A program made the translations under genes and the position numbers. Below, piece after piece: positions 52,580 to 60,218 of a DNA stretch of 64,000 nt. This stretch comes from Ancrocorticia sp047501485 (GTDB lineage Bacteria > Actinomycetota > Actinomycetes > Actinomycetales > Actinomycetaceae): NCBI GenBank assembly GCA_047501485.1, contig JAZDRN010000001.1:806001-870000 (forward strand). Direction: 5' to 3'. The notes under the pieces were generated by a model. That model was not told where the DNA came from. It saw only the letters and a program-made list of their open reading frames with translations, and did no database searches. How positions within the stretch are numbered: the first letter of the stretch is position 1; each line of letters opens with the position of its first letter.

Positions 52580-54007
52580 CTACACCAAACCCTCCGGTAT
52601 CTTGAAGCCCAGCTTTCCCGGGTTCATGATGCCTGCGGGATCGAGATCGTCCTTGATGGCATCGAGGATCGGACCGGCATTCGTCCCGATACTCTCGCGT
52701 AGCCACGGCCCGCGCTCCAGACCCACCGAATGGTGGTGGCAGATGACCCCGCCAGCCTTCATCGCGGCTTCGCTCAGCCTCTTCCAATGGTCTGTGTACG
52801 AAACCAACGCTTCGTCGTCGTCGTTCTTGGATCCGCTGGCGATCACGTACAGGGACGCGCCGTCACGGTAGACGTGCGAAACGTGACCCATCACGGTGTC
52901 CATCTGGACCAACGCGGCCTCGCGCATGGCCTCCCAGACTCCCTGGATCTTGTCCCACGTTGCCGCGACTTCCACGGATTCGGCAAGGCCGCCGGGGTTG
53001 TCCACCTGGTCTGTGAACCAGGAGACGTCGAAGCGCTTTTCCTCCCACGTGATCGCGGGCTCGGGCCCGAGGCTCCGCGCCCCATTCCCCAGAGCGATCT
53101 GATTCACGCGCGCCTCCTGGGCGGCCACGACTTCCTCGCTGCCCTCGTACAGCAGCACCATGAGCCATTCGTCGTCGCTCTCGGTGGTGAATTGGGCGTG
53201 CTTGGCCGACCCCTCGACCGGATCGTAGATCCGCGCCACGGCGGGGTTGATGCCGAGCCATAGGGTTTGCTGGACAGTGTCGAGCGCATCCTTGAAGGAC
53301 TTGAAAGCGTAGGACTGGAAGATTCGAGCCTCGGGCGTCTTATACACCTTGAGCGTCACTTCGGTGAGCACGCCGAACGTTCCCTCGGCTCCGATGAAGA
53401 GCTGGCGCAGGTCCGGGCCGGTGGCCGAACGCGGGGAGTAGTGTGACTCGTAGATCTCGCCGGTGGGCAGCACCACGCGCAGCTCGGCAACGATATCCTC
53501 CACGTTCCCGTACAGGCTGGAGAACGTGCCGGAACCACGCAACGAGATACTGCCGGCCACGCCCGCGAGCGAGAATGACTGCGGATAGTGCCCCAGCGTG
53601 AAACCTCGTTCGCGCAGGTAGTCGTCCAGATCCTGCAGCATGGCCGAGCCCTCGACCTTGACGTGCCCGGATACCTCGTTGAAGTCCAGGACCCGGTTGA
53701 AGTGCCGGACGTCGATGAGGATACCTCCCGCCTGTGGGATACCGGCACCGGAGACTCCCGAGCCCGGCCCGCGCACGACTACCGGCACCTTGTTGGCGGT
53801 CGCCCACTTCATGGTGGCCACGATGTCGGATTCATCGCGAGGTGTCACCAGCACCTCCGCGAGACCCCAGGATTCGTGAGCCTGGCTCAGCTTCTGCGAT
53901 CTGAAGGAGGAATCCTGCGAGAGCGTGAACAGCTCCTCCTTGTCGGTCGAGATCAGGTCGGCTCCGAGGAGCCCCTTGAGGTCCTCGATGTGTTCGTTGG
54001 TTAGCAA
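52580..54007 (-). CDS. FAD-binding oxidase, alkyl-DHAP-synthase-like
   Basis: 475-residue VAO/PCMH-fold flavoprotein. FAD-binding motifs are VVVRGPGSGVSGAGIPQAGG and GHYPQSFSLAGVAGSISLRG, with DLRQLFIGAEGTFGVLTEVT after. The C-terminal HHHSVGLERGPWL contains the three-His run of alkyl-dihydroxyacetonephosphate synthases. Bacterial homologues may oxidise a hydroxy-acid or glycerol derivative instead. It is 101 bp downstream of the GlpA-like gene on the same strand, probably one operon with it and IclR. Confidence 0.88.
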   Translation of the reverse strand: MLTNEHIEDLKGLLGADLISTDKEELFTLSQDSSFRSQKLSQAHESWGLAEVLVTPRDESDIVATMKWATANKVPVVVRGPGSGVSGAGIPQAGGILIDVRHFNRVLDFNEVSGHVKVEGSAMLQDLDDYLRERGFTLGHYPQSFSLAGVAGSISLRGSGTFSSLYGNVEDIVAELRVVLPTGEIYESHYSPRSATGPDLRQLFIGAEGTFGVLTEVTLKVYKTPEARIFQSYAFKSFKDALDTVQQTLWLGINPAVARIYDPVEGSAKHAQFTTESDDEWLMVLLYEGSEEVVAAQEARVNQIALGNGARSLGPEPAITWEEKRFDVSWFTDQVDNPGGLAESVEVAATWDKIQGVWEAMREAALVQMDTVMGHVSHVYRDGASLYVIASGSKNDDDEALVSYTDHWKRLSEAAMKAGGVICHHHSVGLERGPWLRESIGTNAGPILDAIKDDLDPAGIMNPGKLGFKIPEGLV

Positions 54008-54108
54008 CGTATGTCCTTTCGATTGGTCACGTTGTGCGCGAGTGGTCTGAGGCCTTGGTGGTTATAGAAGGCCGGCTCGTTCGGTTTCGCGCGCGGTGTG
54101 GTTGATGG

Positions 54109-55530
54109 CTAGCGCCAGATTTCCTGGTAACGGCTCGTTGCGGTTGAGATGAATCCGAGGGCGAGCAGGTCCGTGACGACTTTGTTGGCGATCGCCGGGG
54201 CGGCGGCGACGCCTGGCGATTGGATACCTGAAACGTGATAGAAGCCGGGCACTCCCGGCGCGGGTCCGATGATGAAGTCCTCGCCGTAGCTGGAGGCACG
54301 CAAGCGCGCTTCCACCTCGACCACCGGTGTGACGTCGATGTCCGGATAGATCTGCTTGGCCTGTTCCACGATCCAGTCGATCTCCTCGGCGGTGGGAGTG
54401 GCGGTAGTGCGGCTGGCCTGCTCGAATGCCGAGGGGCCGAGGCTGAGAGTGCCATAGGGGCGTGGCGTGACCCCGCCGCCCTTGGTGTAGGGCGAGGGGA
54501 CCGGTCCGGCGCCGATCTCGTAGGGATGGGCTGGGTCGTCGCGCACGATGACGAGTGTTCCGCGCCGCGCGTGCAGCGAGAAGTCGCGAGCTCCGGCGGT
54601 TTCGGCGATGTGGTCCGCGAAGATGCCGGCCGCGTTGATGACCAGTTCGGTCTCGATGGTTCCCGCAGTTGTCTCCACGGCAGTGACCCGCCCGTTTTCG
54701 AGAACGACGCGCTCCACGCCCACCCCCATGAACACCTCGGAGCCACGAGCCCGGAGGACCTTGGCGGATGCGTGGCAGACCTCTTCGGCTTCGACATACC
54801 CGGTAGTCGGCGTCATAAGTGCGCGGCGGATGTCGGGGGAGAGCCGCGGCTCGATGTTACGGATCTCCTCGCCCGAGACGATTTCTACGGGCACGCCCTT
54901 GGCCTTGCCGCGCTCGAAGTATTCCTCGACGCGCCCGTCCTGGTCGTCCGTCAGTGAGACGACGGCGGAGCCGGTGCGGCGCAGACGGATTCCCAGGTCG
55001 CTGGCGAGCTTGTCCCAGAGCCTGTTGCCTTCGACGTTGAGTTTGCCCTTGAGGGTGCCGGGCTTCGGATCGAAACCCGAATGAACCATGCCGTTATTGC
55101 ACCGGGTGGCGCCGGTGCCGAGCGTCAGTCTGCTCTCGAGCGTCACCACGTTGTTGCCGAGGGCGGCCAGCTTCTGGCTCACCACCATGCCGATGATGCC
55201 GCCGCCGATCACCACGATGTCTGCTGTGGATGGGGGAGCGACGGGTGCGCCGGTTCGGGCTCGTGGCGCTTCTTCCGGGGTATCGTTGCTGGTCAGGTCG
55301 ACGACGACCTCGCGTTGGCCCGAGACCTTGAACCAGGCGTCGGAAAGTGCGTGGCCGATGGCGACGACGTCGTCCCAGCGGGCGGTTCGGCCCTCGATGC
55401 GCGGGCGTCCGTTCTGGCTGGAGATCTCGAAGGCGGCGATGTCGGTGAATGCGCTGAGTGCGTCCTGCAGCTCTCCGCATTGTTCGACGCTCAACTCTGG
55501 GCGGCTGCTCGGCCAGTTCTCAGTGGCCAT
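54109..55530 (-). CDS. FAD-dependent oxidoreductase, GlpA/LhgO-like, with extra N-terminal domain
   Basis: 473 residues; ATG 55530 has GGAGGAAACA upstream and overlaps the IclR gene by 11 bp. Residues about 110-470 are a DAO-type flavoprotein: DIVVIGGGIIGMVVSQKLA, RCNNGMVHSGFDPKPGTLKG, INAAGIFAD. It resembles type III glycerol-3-phosphate dehydrogenases or 2-hydroxyglutarate oxidases. Residues 1-75 form a separate small alpha/beta domain (LQDALSAFTDIAAFEI, WDDVVAIGHALSDAWF) joined by a linker, not found in GlpA and not recognised. Expected product with glycerol 3-phosphate would be DHAP. Confidence 0.87.
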   Translation of the reverse strand: MATENWPSSRPELSVEQCGELQDALSAFTDIAAFEISSQNGRPRIEGRTARWDDVVAIGHALSDAWFKVSGQREVVVDLTSNDTPEEAPRARTGAPVAPPSTADIVVIGGGIIGMVVSQKLAALGNNVVTLESRLTLGTGATRCNNGMVHSGFDPKPGTLKGKLNVEGNRLWDKLASDLGIRLRRTGSAVVSLTDDQDGRVEEYFERGKAKGVPVEIVSGEEIRNIEPRLSPDIRRALMTPTTGYVEAEEVCHASAKVLRARGSEVFMGVGVERVVLENGRVTAVETTAGTIETELVINAAGIFADHIAETAGARDFSLHARRGTLVIVRDDPAHPYEIGAGPVPSPYTKGGGVTPRPYGTLSLGPSAFEQASRTTATPTAEEIDWIVEQAKQIYPDIDVTPVVEVEARLRASSYGEDFIIGPAPGVPGFYHVSGIQSPGVAAAPAIANKVVTDLLALGFISTATSRYQEIWR

Positions 55531-56302
55531 TGTTTCCTCCAATTCGTTTGGTGAAGTCCTCGGCGGCATCGCTGAGGTTTCGAAGAAGGCTCGGGTCCAG
55601 CACGTATGTCTTGGACTTCGGCCAGTCCTGGGACATTGACAGGGCGCCGACCACTCCGTGTTGGCCCCAAACTGGAACCGCCACACAGCACACTCCGTGG
55701 CGGAATTCGTGGACATCCTCCCCATAACCTTGCTTGCGCACCTTCTGCACCTCGGCTTGCAGCTCGCTGGGGGAAGTGATGGTCGAGGGGGAGAGGGCGG
55801 CCAAGGGGCGTGTGATGTAAGCGGCCAGTGCGCCGGGCTTGTAGGCGAGGAACACCTTGCCGGAGGCGGTGGCATGGGCGGGTCTACGTGAACCGGCCAC
55901 CGCGAGGGGCGGCTTGCCCTCGGATTCCGGATTGATGGCGGCGGCGACGGTGAGCACGGCGCCCTGGTCGAACACGGTGCAGTGGACGAGGTGGCCGGAC
56001 GATTCCGCGAGCTCCTGGACGTAGCCGTCGGAGAGGCGCATGAACTGGCGTTGGCGTGAGGAGCTGGCAGCCCAGGTTTCTACCGTGGGGCCGAGGCGGT
56101 ACAGGTTGAAGCCGTTGGGGCGCGATTCCACCAGGCCGAGGTCTTGAAGGTAGGCGAGGTGCCGGTAGACGGTTCGCTTGGGGATTCCCGTTTCGCGGAC
56201 GATCGTAGTGGTGTCCGTTCCCGCAGGTCCGACGGTTGAAATGCATTCGAGGATCTGGAATGCGATCTCCACCGTCTCGATCCGTTTGCTCTGGCTCTTC
56301 AT
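55520..56302 (-). CDS. IclR-family transcriptional regulator
   Basis: 260 residues from ATG 56302. The winged HTH is TTTIVRETGIPKRTVYRHLA; the C-terminal ligand domain shows RPAHATASGKVFLAY and VHEFRHGVCCVAVPVW. First gene of a minus-strand set with the two FAD oxidases; its stop lies inside the next gene. A 19-bp dyad (56342) sits 40 bp upstream, and a matching copy precedes the FGGY kinase, so it likely controls both. Confidence 0.92.
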   Translation of the reverse strand: MKSQSKRIETVEIAFQILECISTVGPAGTDTTTIVRETGIPKRTVYRHLAYLQDLGLVESRPNGFNLYRLGPTVETWAASSSRQRQFMRLSDGYVQELAESSGHLVHCTVFDQGAVLTVAAAINPESEGKPPLAVAGSRRPAHATASGKVFLAYKPGALAAYITRPLAALSPSTITSPSELQAEVQKVRKQGYGEDVHEFRHGVCCVAVPVWGQHGVVGALSMSQDWPKSKTYVLDPSLLRNLSDAAEDFTKRIGGNNGH

Positions 56303-56341
56303 GTTTGAATCATGACGGGGAGCACAAGGGGAGGCAAGCTC

Positions 56342-56360
56342 AGTGTCACAGGGTGGCACT
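56342..56360. promoter_or_regulatory. Candidate IclR operator, copy 1
   Basis: AGTGTCACAGGGTGGCACT has near-perfect 7-bp arms (AGTGTCA / TGGCACT) around a 5-bp centre, 40 bp upstream of the iclR start. Identical at 16 of 19 positions to the site at 58298. Confidence 0.65.
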
Positions 56361-56514
56361 GGGGTGGGGACTTCGTTGTGACCGCTGGTGCGCCGTAGCC
56401 GCTGGGGCTCGGGCGGGATGGCCTGGGCTAGGAAGGCGTCACTCGCCGTCAGCTTGAGTCAGATCAACTGTGTTGCCGTGAGCCGTATTCGTGGATACTG
56501 GAATTCCGCGAACC

Positions 56515-56955
56515 TCAGACCAGATGTTCCACAGCGTTCTTATCGTCAAAATTCTGGATAATCTCCAGAGGCGGAACCAGCCCTGACGCCGTTCCGAACA
56601 TTGCTTCTGCTATAGGACTTATGAGTGCCTGCAGATTCTGGTGAATCAGTGGAGCGGCGACGTAATTGCCGAACGCGGTCAGTGCTTCATCTGATGGTTT
56701 GATGGATTTGTTGGCTTCAAAGATCACTCCATAGCGTATGTTCAGGATGATCGGAGAACCTTCCTCGGATTCAAGTGTCACCAAGAAGCTGTATTGTCTC
56801 TCGTTCACGCTGATACGGCGCGATATCGAGAAGTTGATGGTAAGGGGATCGGACCCAATACGGGTTGAGTCCACTTCAAGTCGAACGCCGTCGGACCATC
56901 CACGCTGGAACTCCAGAGAGCGGAGAAGCCTGGCGATTCCCACGGAGCTAGGCAT
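56515..56955 (-). CDS. Small SecB-like chaperone of a TAC system
   Basis: 146 residues. The pattern of paired amphipathic strands (DPLTINFSISRRISVNERQY, then LVTLESEEGSPIILNIRYGV, then IFEAN) followed by helices (ALTAFGNYVAAPLIHQNLQA, SPIAEAMF) and a GLVPPLEI end resembles the SecB fold as found in Rv1957. It overlaps the antitoxin gene by 8 bp. In such systems the chaperone binds the antitoxin's C-terminal tail, protecting it from degradation. The call rests on fold-like pattern and context; sequence identity to SecB is low. Confidence 0.72.
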   Translation of the reverse strand: MPSSVGIARLLRSLEFQRGWSDGVRLEVDSTRIGSDPLTINFSISRRISVNERQYSFLVTLESEEGSPIILNIRYGVIFEANKSIKPSDEALTAFGNYVAAPLIHQNLQALISPIAEAMFGTASGLVPPLEIIQNFDDKNAVEHLV

Positions 56956-57481
56956 GGCAAAAATCCCTTGTTTCCGCGGCCAACAAACCTGTCATTGTAA
57001 ATGTCGATGATGTGGACGTACGACTCGTGCCACTGCTTTGAGCACCTGCATTTCTCAGACTGGGTAGAAGGAAAGGCTCCATGTCTATTTCGGCGGCCCA
57101 TTGGCTGGCGGCTTCGTCCAGGACCTTGGAAGGTTTGCTTTCCGAATCCCGGGAGAGTTCATCTTGCTGCGTGGATCTGGACTTGCGGGTCTGTTCGAAC
57201 CAGAGTTCTTCCCTCTTGGCATCCATGGAGATGTGTGCACTGACTGCCATGGCGTAACGGATCAATGTGGAGAGCCGCGGATCCCGGCTACCTCGTTCGA
57301 TCTTGCTGGCAGCCTGACGAGATATGCCAAGTTCTTTGGCCACACTACTGATGGTCATCCCACGAGACTTCCTAATCTCGACCAACTGATCCAAGAGTCG
57401 TTGCCGAGTTTCTTCCATGTCAACGGCGCTTGCATCAGCCGGGTTCTCTAGATCAATACCTAGAATTTCAGCGAGATCCAT
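56948..57481 (-). CDS. XRE/HigA-like antitoxin with long C-terminal tail
   Basis: 177 residues. HTH_XRE covers about residues 28-85 (LLDQLVEIRKSRGMTISSVA, then KELGISRQAASKIERGSRDP). The last 90 residues (QTRKSRSTQQDELSRDSESK, then VLDEAASQWAAEIDMEPFLL) lie outside the HTH and match in place and composition the chaperone-addiction (ChAD) tail of HigA1-type antitoxins. It follows the toxin after 84 bp, with AAGGTGAGG upstream, and overlaps the chaperone gene. Expected to repress the operon and neutralise the toxin. Confidence 0.85.
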   Translation of the reverse strand: MDLAEILGIDLENPADASAVDMEETRQRLLDQLVEIRKSRGMTISSVAKELGISRQAASKIERGSRDPRLSTLIRYAMAVSAHISMDAKREELWFEQTRKSRSTQQDELSRDSESKPSKVLDEAASQWAAEIDMEPFLLPSLRNAGAQSSGTSRTSTSSTFTMTGLLAAETRDFCHA

Positions 57482-57565
57482 CGTTCTACCTCACCTTTGA
57501 TTCTTCGGATCCATATACATCGAGTGTAACCTAAAAGTTGACAGGGTGTTCACTTTCTTTAACAG

Positions 57566-58066
57566 CTATGGCTGAGCCCACCACTCGTCCGCTTGACGTT
57601 CGGCTCGCTGGATTGCCTGGTTCTGCTGCTCTTTCCAGGTGTCGTCTGAAACATCCTTGGGAGCGAATACCAATCCCAAGAGAACCTCTTGCGTCGCGGG
57701 TTCGGCGAAGTAGAGCCGGAGCCGCTTTCCTTTGATGAGTTCTTCTCCCTCGATCTCTTCAAGCCGGATCTCAAGGATCTTTCCTTGGGCGAGGCTCATT
57801 TGGTCGACGTGCCCGGTCCTCTTGTTCGACCACGAGTTTTTCAAGACGACGGAGAGTTCACCTCGTTCGGCCCGACGCAATGCGGTGAGAATCGCTGTTC
57901 GCACCCGCCGATCATTGGTTCGGGATAGATTCATGGCACGAAGGTGAGTATCGAAATCCACCGCCCAAACCGGTGTGCCATTCGGAGTGCAAGGATAGTG
58001 TTTCCACTGGTAGTTGCCAGGCGTGCACGCTCGTCCCGGAGGCCATTGGTGAGGCAGAAAAGACAT
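57566..58066 (-). CDS. HigB/RelE-like toxin of a TAC system
   Basis: 166 residues. From YQWKHYPCTPNGTPVWAVDF onwards the order of elements fits HigB toxins: a first strand, helices (VRTAILTALRRAERGEL), ILEIRLEEIEG, KRLRLYFAEPATQEVLLGLV and a C-terminal helix (EQQNQAIQRAERQADEWW). Such toxins cleave mRNA on the ribosome. ATG 57934 is a possible start, but it would remove the first strand seen in relatives, so the longer form is preferred. First gene of a toxin-antitoxin-chaperone order. Confidence 0.75.
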   Translation of the reverse strand: MSFLPHQWPPGRACTPGNYQWKHYPCTPNGTPVWAVDFDTHLRAMNLSRTNDRRVRTAILTALRRAERGELSVVLKNSWSNKRTGHVDQMSLAQGKILEIRLEEIEGEELIKGKRLRLYFAEPATQEVLLGLVFAPKDVSDDTWKEQQNQAIQRAERQADEWWAQP

Positions 58067-58456
58067 TGGCAGGCTCCTTCGAGATTCGGTCTTGCTTGGA
58101 GGAATGCACCGCCCAAGAGGAACGACACTTTCACTCTATTGGTGACCTCCGACAGAAAACGGGGCTTCGATCTGAGGCGGGTACGACGCGGAGGCGCCAT
58201 CGCTACGCCGTCGTCCGTGATTCAGCCCGCGATTGTCCGCTTTAACAATGCTGATATACAGCCATAACCTGCCTCATCACCAAGCGAGTCCGGCCGCAAT
58301 GACACAGAGTGGCACTGTTCTTGACTCGCCTGCGCCTGCGGGTGAGCATTGCGGATAACCAAGGGCACTACCTTGGGAAACGGCCCATACGAGGCGCCCG
58401 CCAGCCACGCCTGAGGGGAATCTCGAATCCACGCAAAGAAGCGAGAGGATAGTCGA
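58067..58456. other. Divergent intergenic region, TAC toxin and FGGY kinase
   Basis: 390 bp without a supported gene. It should contain the TAC promoter (left, minus strand) and the kinase promoter (right). The second IclR-like dyad is at 58298. A GAGAGGA ribosome site precedes the kinase. Confidence 0.5.
58298..58316. promoter_or_regulatory. Candidate IclR operator, copy 2
   Basis: AATGACACAGAGTGGCACT matches the site upstream of iclR (56342-56360) at 16 of 19 positions, including the full TGGCACT half-site. It lies 140 bp upstream of the FGGY kinase start. Confidence 0.6.
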
Positions 58457-59986
58457 ATGACCACTGCAAGCGATGCGCATGTACTCGTGTTAGACGAAGG
58501 TACGACCAGCACCCGCGCCGTACTGTTCGATGCGGCGAGCGCCGTCGTCGAGAATATCGGTGACCCGCTGGAGATCGTCGCCAAACCCAACGGAGCGACA
58601 GAGCAGGACGCCAACGAGATCTGGACCAAGTCGGTGAAAGCTTTGCGCGAGGTCGTGGAGCGGGCGTCGGCGGCAGGCCGATCGATAGCCGCGCTGGGCA
58701 TGGCGGTGCAGCGCACGACGACGGTCATGTGGGACCGACGCACAGGCGAGCCCATCGCCCCGATCCTCAGCTGGCAGGACACCCGCTGCGCCGACATGGT
58801 CGATGCGCTGCGCCCGGCTTGGGACGAGAAGTTCACTCAGACGACGGGAATGTCGTTCGGCTCGGCCAACGTGCTGCTGCATGCCAGTTGGCTGCTCAAC
58901 AACGATTCCGAGCTGCGGCGCCGGGCCGATGCGGGCGAGATCATGGCGGGCACGCCGGATACCTGGCTGATCTGGAAGCTCACCGGCGGGCCGGACGGTG
59001 GACGGTTCGTGACGTCGACCTCCTGTGCAGGCTCGTCCGGCGCGATGAACATCCATACCGATCAGTGGTGGGATGAGTTCTTCGCCGAGTTGCAGGTACC
59101 CGTCGAGATCTTCCCGGAGATCATTCGCGAGGATGCCGACTTCGGCGTGACGAGGGCGAACATCATCGGGGCCGAACTGCCGATCACGGGTATCGTCGGC
59201 GACCAGCAGTCGGCGCTGTACGGCCAGGGCGGGTTCGCGCCCGGCTCGGTGAAATGCACGCACGGCACCGGCAGCTTCCTCGATTTCAACATTGGGGAGA
59301 AGGCGATCATCCCCGGTGGGGGCATCGACTGCCGCGTCGCCTGGTTCACCGACCAGAACAGCTCCTACATCATGGAGGGCGGCTCGTTCGTGACCGGTAG
59401 CGGCGTGGACTGGATGGTCGACGGCATCGGGGTGCTCGATTCGGCGTCGACGATCGATGCGACGTATGCCGCGGCAGATCCGAATTCCGGACTGATCTGC
59501 GTGCCGGCCCTTGCGGGATTCGCGGCACCGTACTGGGATGGTGCGGCGCGGGGTCTTATCGTCGGCCTCAATCGCGGCACCACGAAGGCCGACGTCGTCC
59601 GCGCAACACTGGATGGTATCGCGCACACGATCGCGGATCTGCTCGGCGCGATCTCGCAGGCCTCGGGCGTTACGCCGCAGCTTATCGCCGTCGACGGCGG
59701 CCTCGGACGGTCGGATGCGCTGCTTCAGGCGCAGGCCGACCTGATGAACACCGCGGTGATGCGCGCTGCGCAGTCGGAGTTCGTCACTGCGCGCGGAGCC
59801 GGCTGGATGGCGGGTGTTGCCAAGGGAGTATGGGACAGCCCGCAGGCGGCCGACGCTACCAAGGAGATGGGCAAGGTCTTCGAGCCGCGGATGGGCGACG
59901 CCGAACGCGAGATGCGCCGGGCAGCATGGCAGGATGCCGTGGAACGGACACTCGGCTGGCGCCGGTCGGTGGTTCCCGCGTCCTGA
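58457..59986 (+). CDS. FGGY-family carbohydrate kinase, glycerol-kinase-like
   Basis: 509 residues. The N-terminal phosphate loop is LVLDEGTTSTRAVLFDAASA, followed by GATEQDANEIW and PILSWQDTRCADM. The second domain shows GIVGDQQSALYGQGGFAPG, CTHGTGSFLDFNIGE and VDGGLGRSDALLQAQADLMN. It has the overall plan of GlpK and phosphorylates glycerol or a related polyol. A candidate IclR site lies upstream; the glycerol-1-phosphate-dehydrogenase-like gene follows 232 bp later on the same strand. Confidence 0.9.
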   Translation: MTTASDAHVLVLDEGTTSTRAVLFDAASAVVENIGDPLEIVAKPNGATEQDANEIWTKSVKALREVVERASAAGRSIAALGMAVQRTTTVMWDRRTGEPIAPILSWQDTRCADMVDALRPAWDEKFTQTTGMSFGSANVLLHASWLLNNDSELRRRADAGEIMAGTPDTWLIWKLTGGPDGGRFVTSTSCAGSSGAMNIHTDQWWDEFFAELQVPVEIFPEIIREDADFGVTRANIIGAELPITGIVGDQQSALYGQGGFAPGSVKCTHGTGSFLDFNIGEKAIIPGGGIDCRVAWFTDQNSSYIMEGGSFVTGSGVDWMVDGIGVLDSASTIDATYAAADPNSGLICVPALAGFAAPYWDGAARGLIVGLNRGTTKADVVRATLDGIAHTIADLLGAISQASGVTPQLIAVDGGLGRSDALLQAQADLMNTAVMRAAQSEFVTARGAGWMAGVAKGVWDSPQAADATKEMGKVFEPRMGDAEREMRRAAWQDAVERTLGWRRSVVPAS

Positions 59987-59992
59987 TCCATC

Positions 59993-60031
59993 GCTGCTGT
60001 TGTTGCTGTTGTTGCTGTTGCTGCTGCTGCT
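59993..60031. repeat. GCT/GTT triplet repeat, 13 units
   Basis: Thirteen consecutive GYT triplets (GCT or GTT) begin 6 bp after the kinase stop codon. A read-through or stop loss would add Ala/Val residues to the kinase. Confidence 0.9.
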
Positions 60032-60123
60032 GAGGCTGTATTTCTCCATCGATAGCGATCCGCTTGGCGCATACAGATCTGTGTTGCGCAGGATTCAGTT
60101 TCTGGGCCGTGAGGCATTCAGGT

Positions 60124-60186
60124 CCTGGGCCGGTAAGCCGGCCCAGACAACGCGAGATTCAAATCTGGGCAGGTGAGCCGGCCCAG
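60124..60186 (+). repeat. Twin hairpins upstream of the dehydrogenase gene
   Basis: Hairpin 1: CTGGGCCGG (60124-60132) / CCGGCCCAG (60137-60145), loop TAAG. Hairpin 2: TCTGGGCAGG (60163-60172) / CCGGCCCAGA (60177-60186), loop TGAG, one mismatch. A third half-copy, CTGGGCCG, lies near 60102. They are 40 bp apart, ending 32 bp before the next start codon. They could be duplicated terminators or an attenuator. Confidence 0.75.
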
Positions 60187-60218
60187 ATAATGTAGGAAAG
60201 AAAGAAGGTCCGATCCCC

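Noticed and set aside
58222..58836. 204-codon minus-strand frame upstream of and within the kinase
   Set aside because: Mostly antisense to the kinase N-terminus; Ser/Arg-rich, no domain.
58490..60049. 519-codon frame antisense to the FGGY kinase
   Set aside because: Typical antisense open frame of a high-G+C gene; Arg/Asp-rich composition, no domain, and the plus-strand gene is certain.
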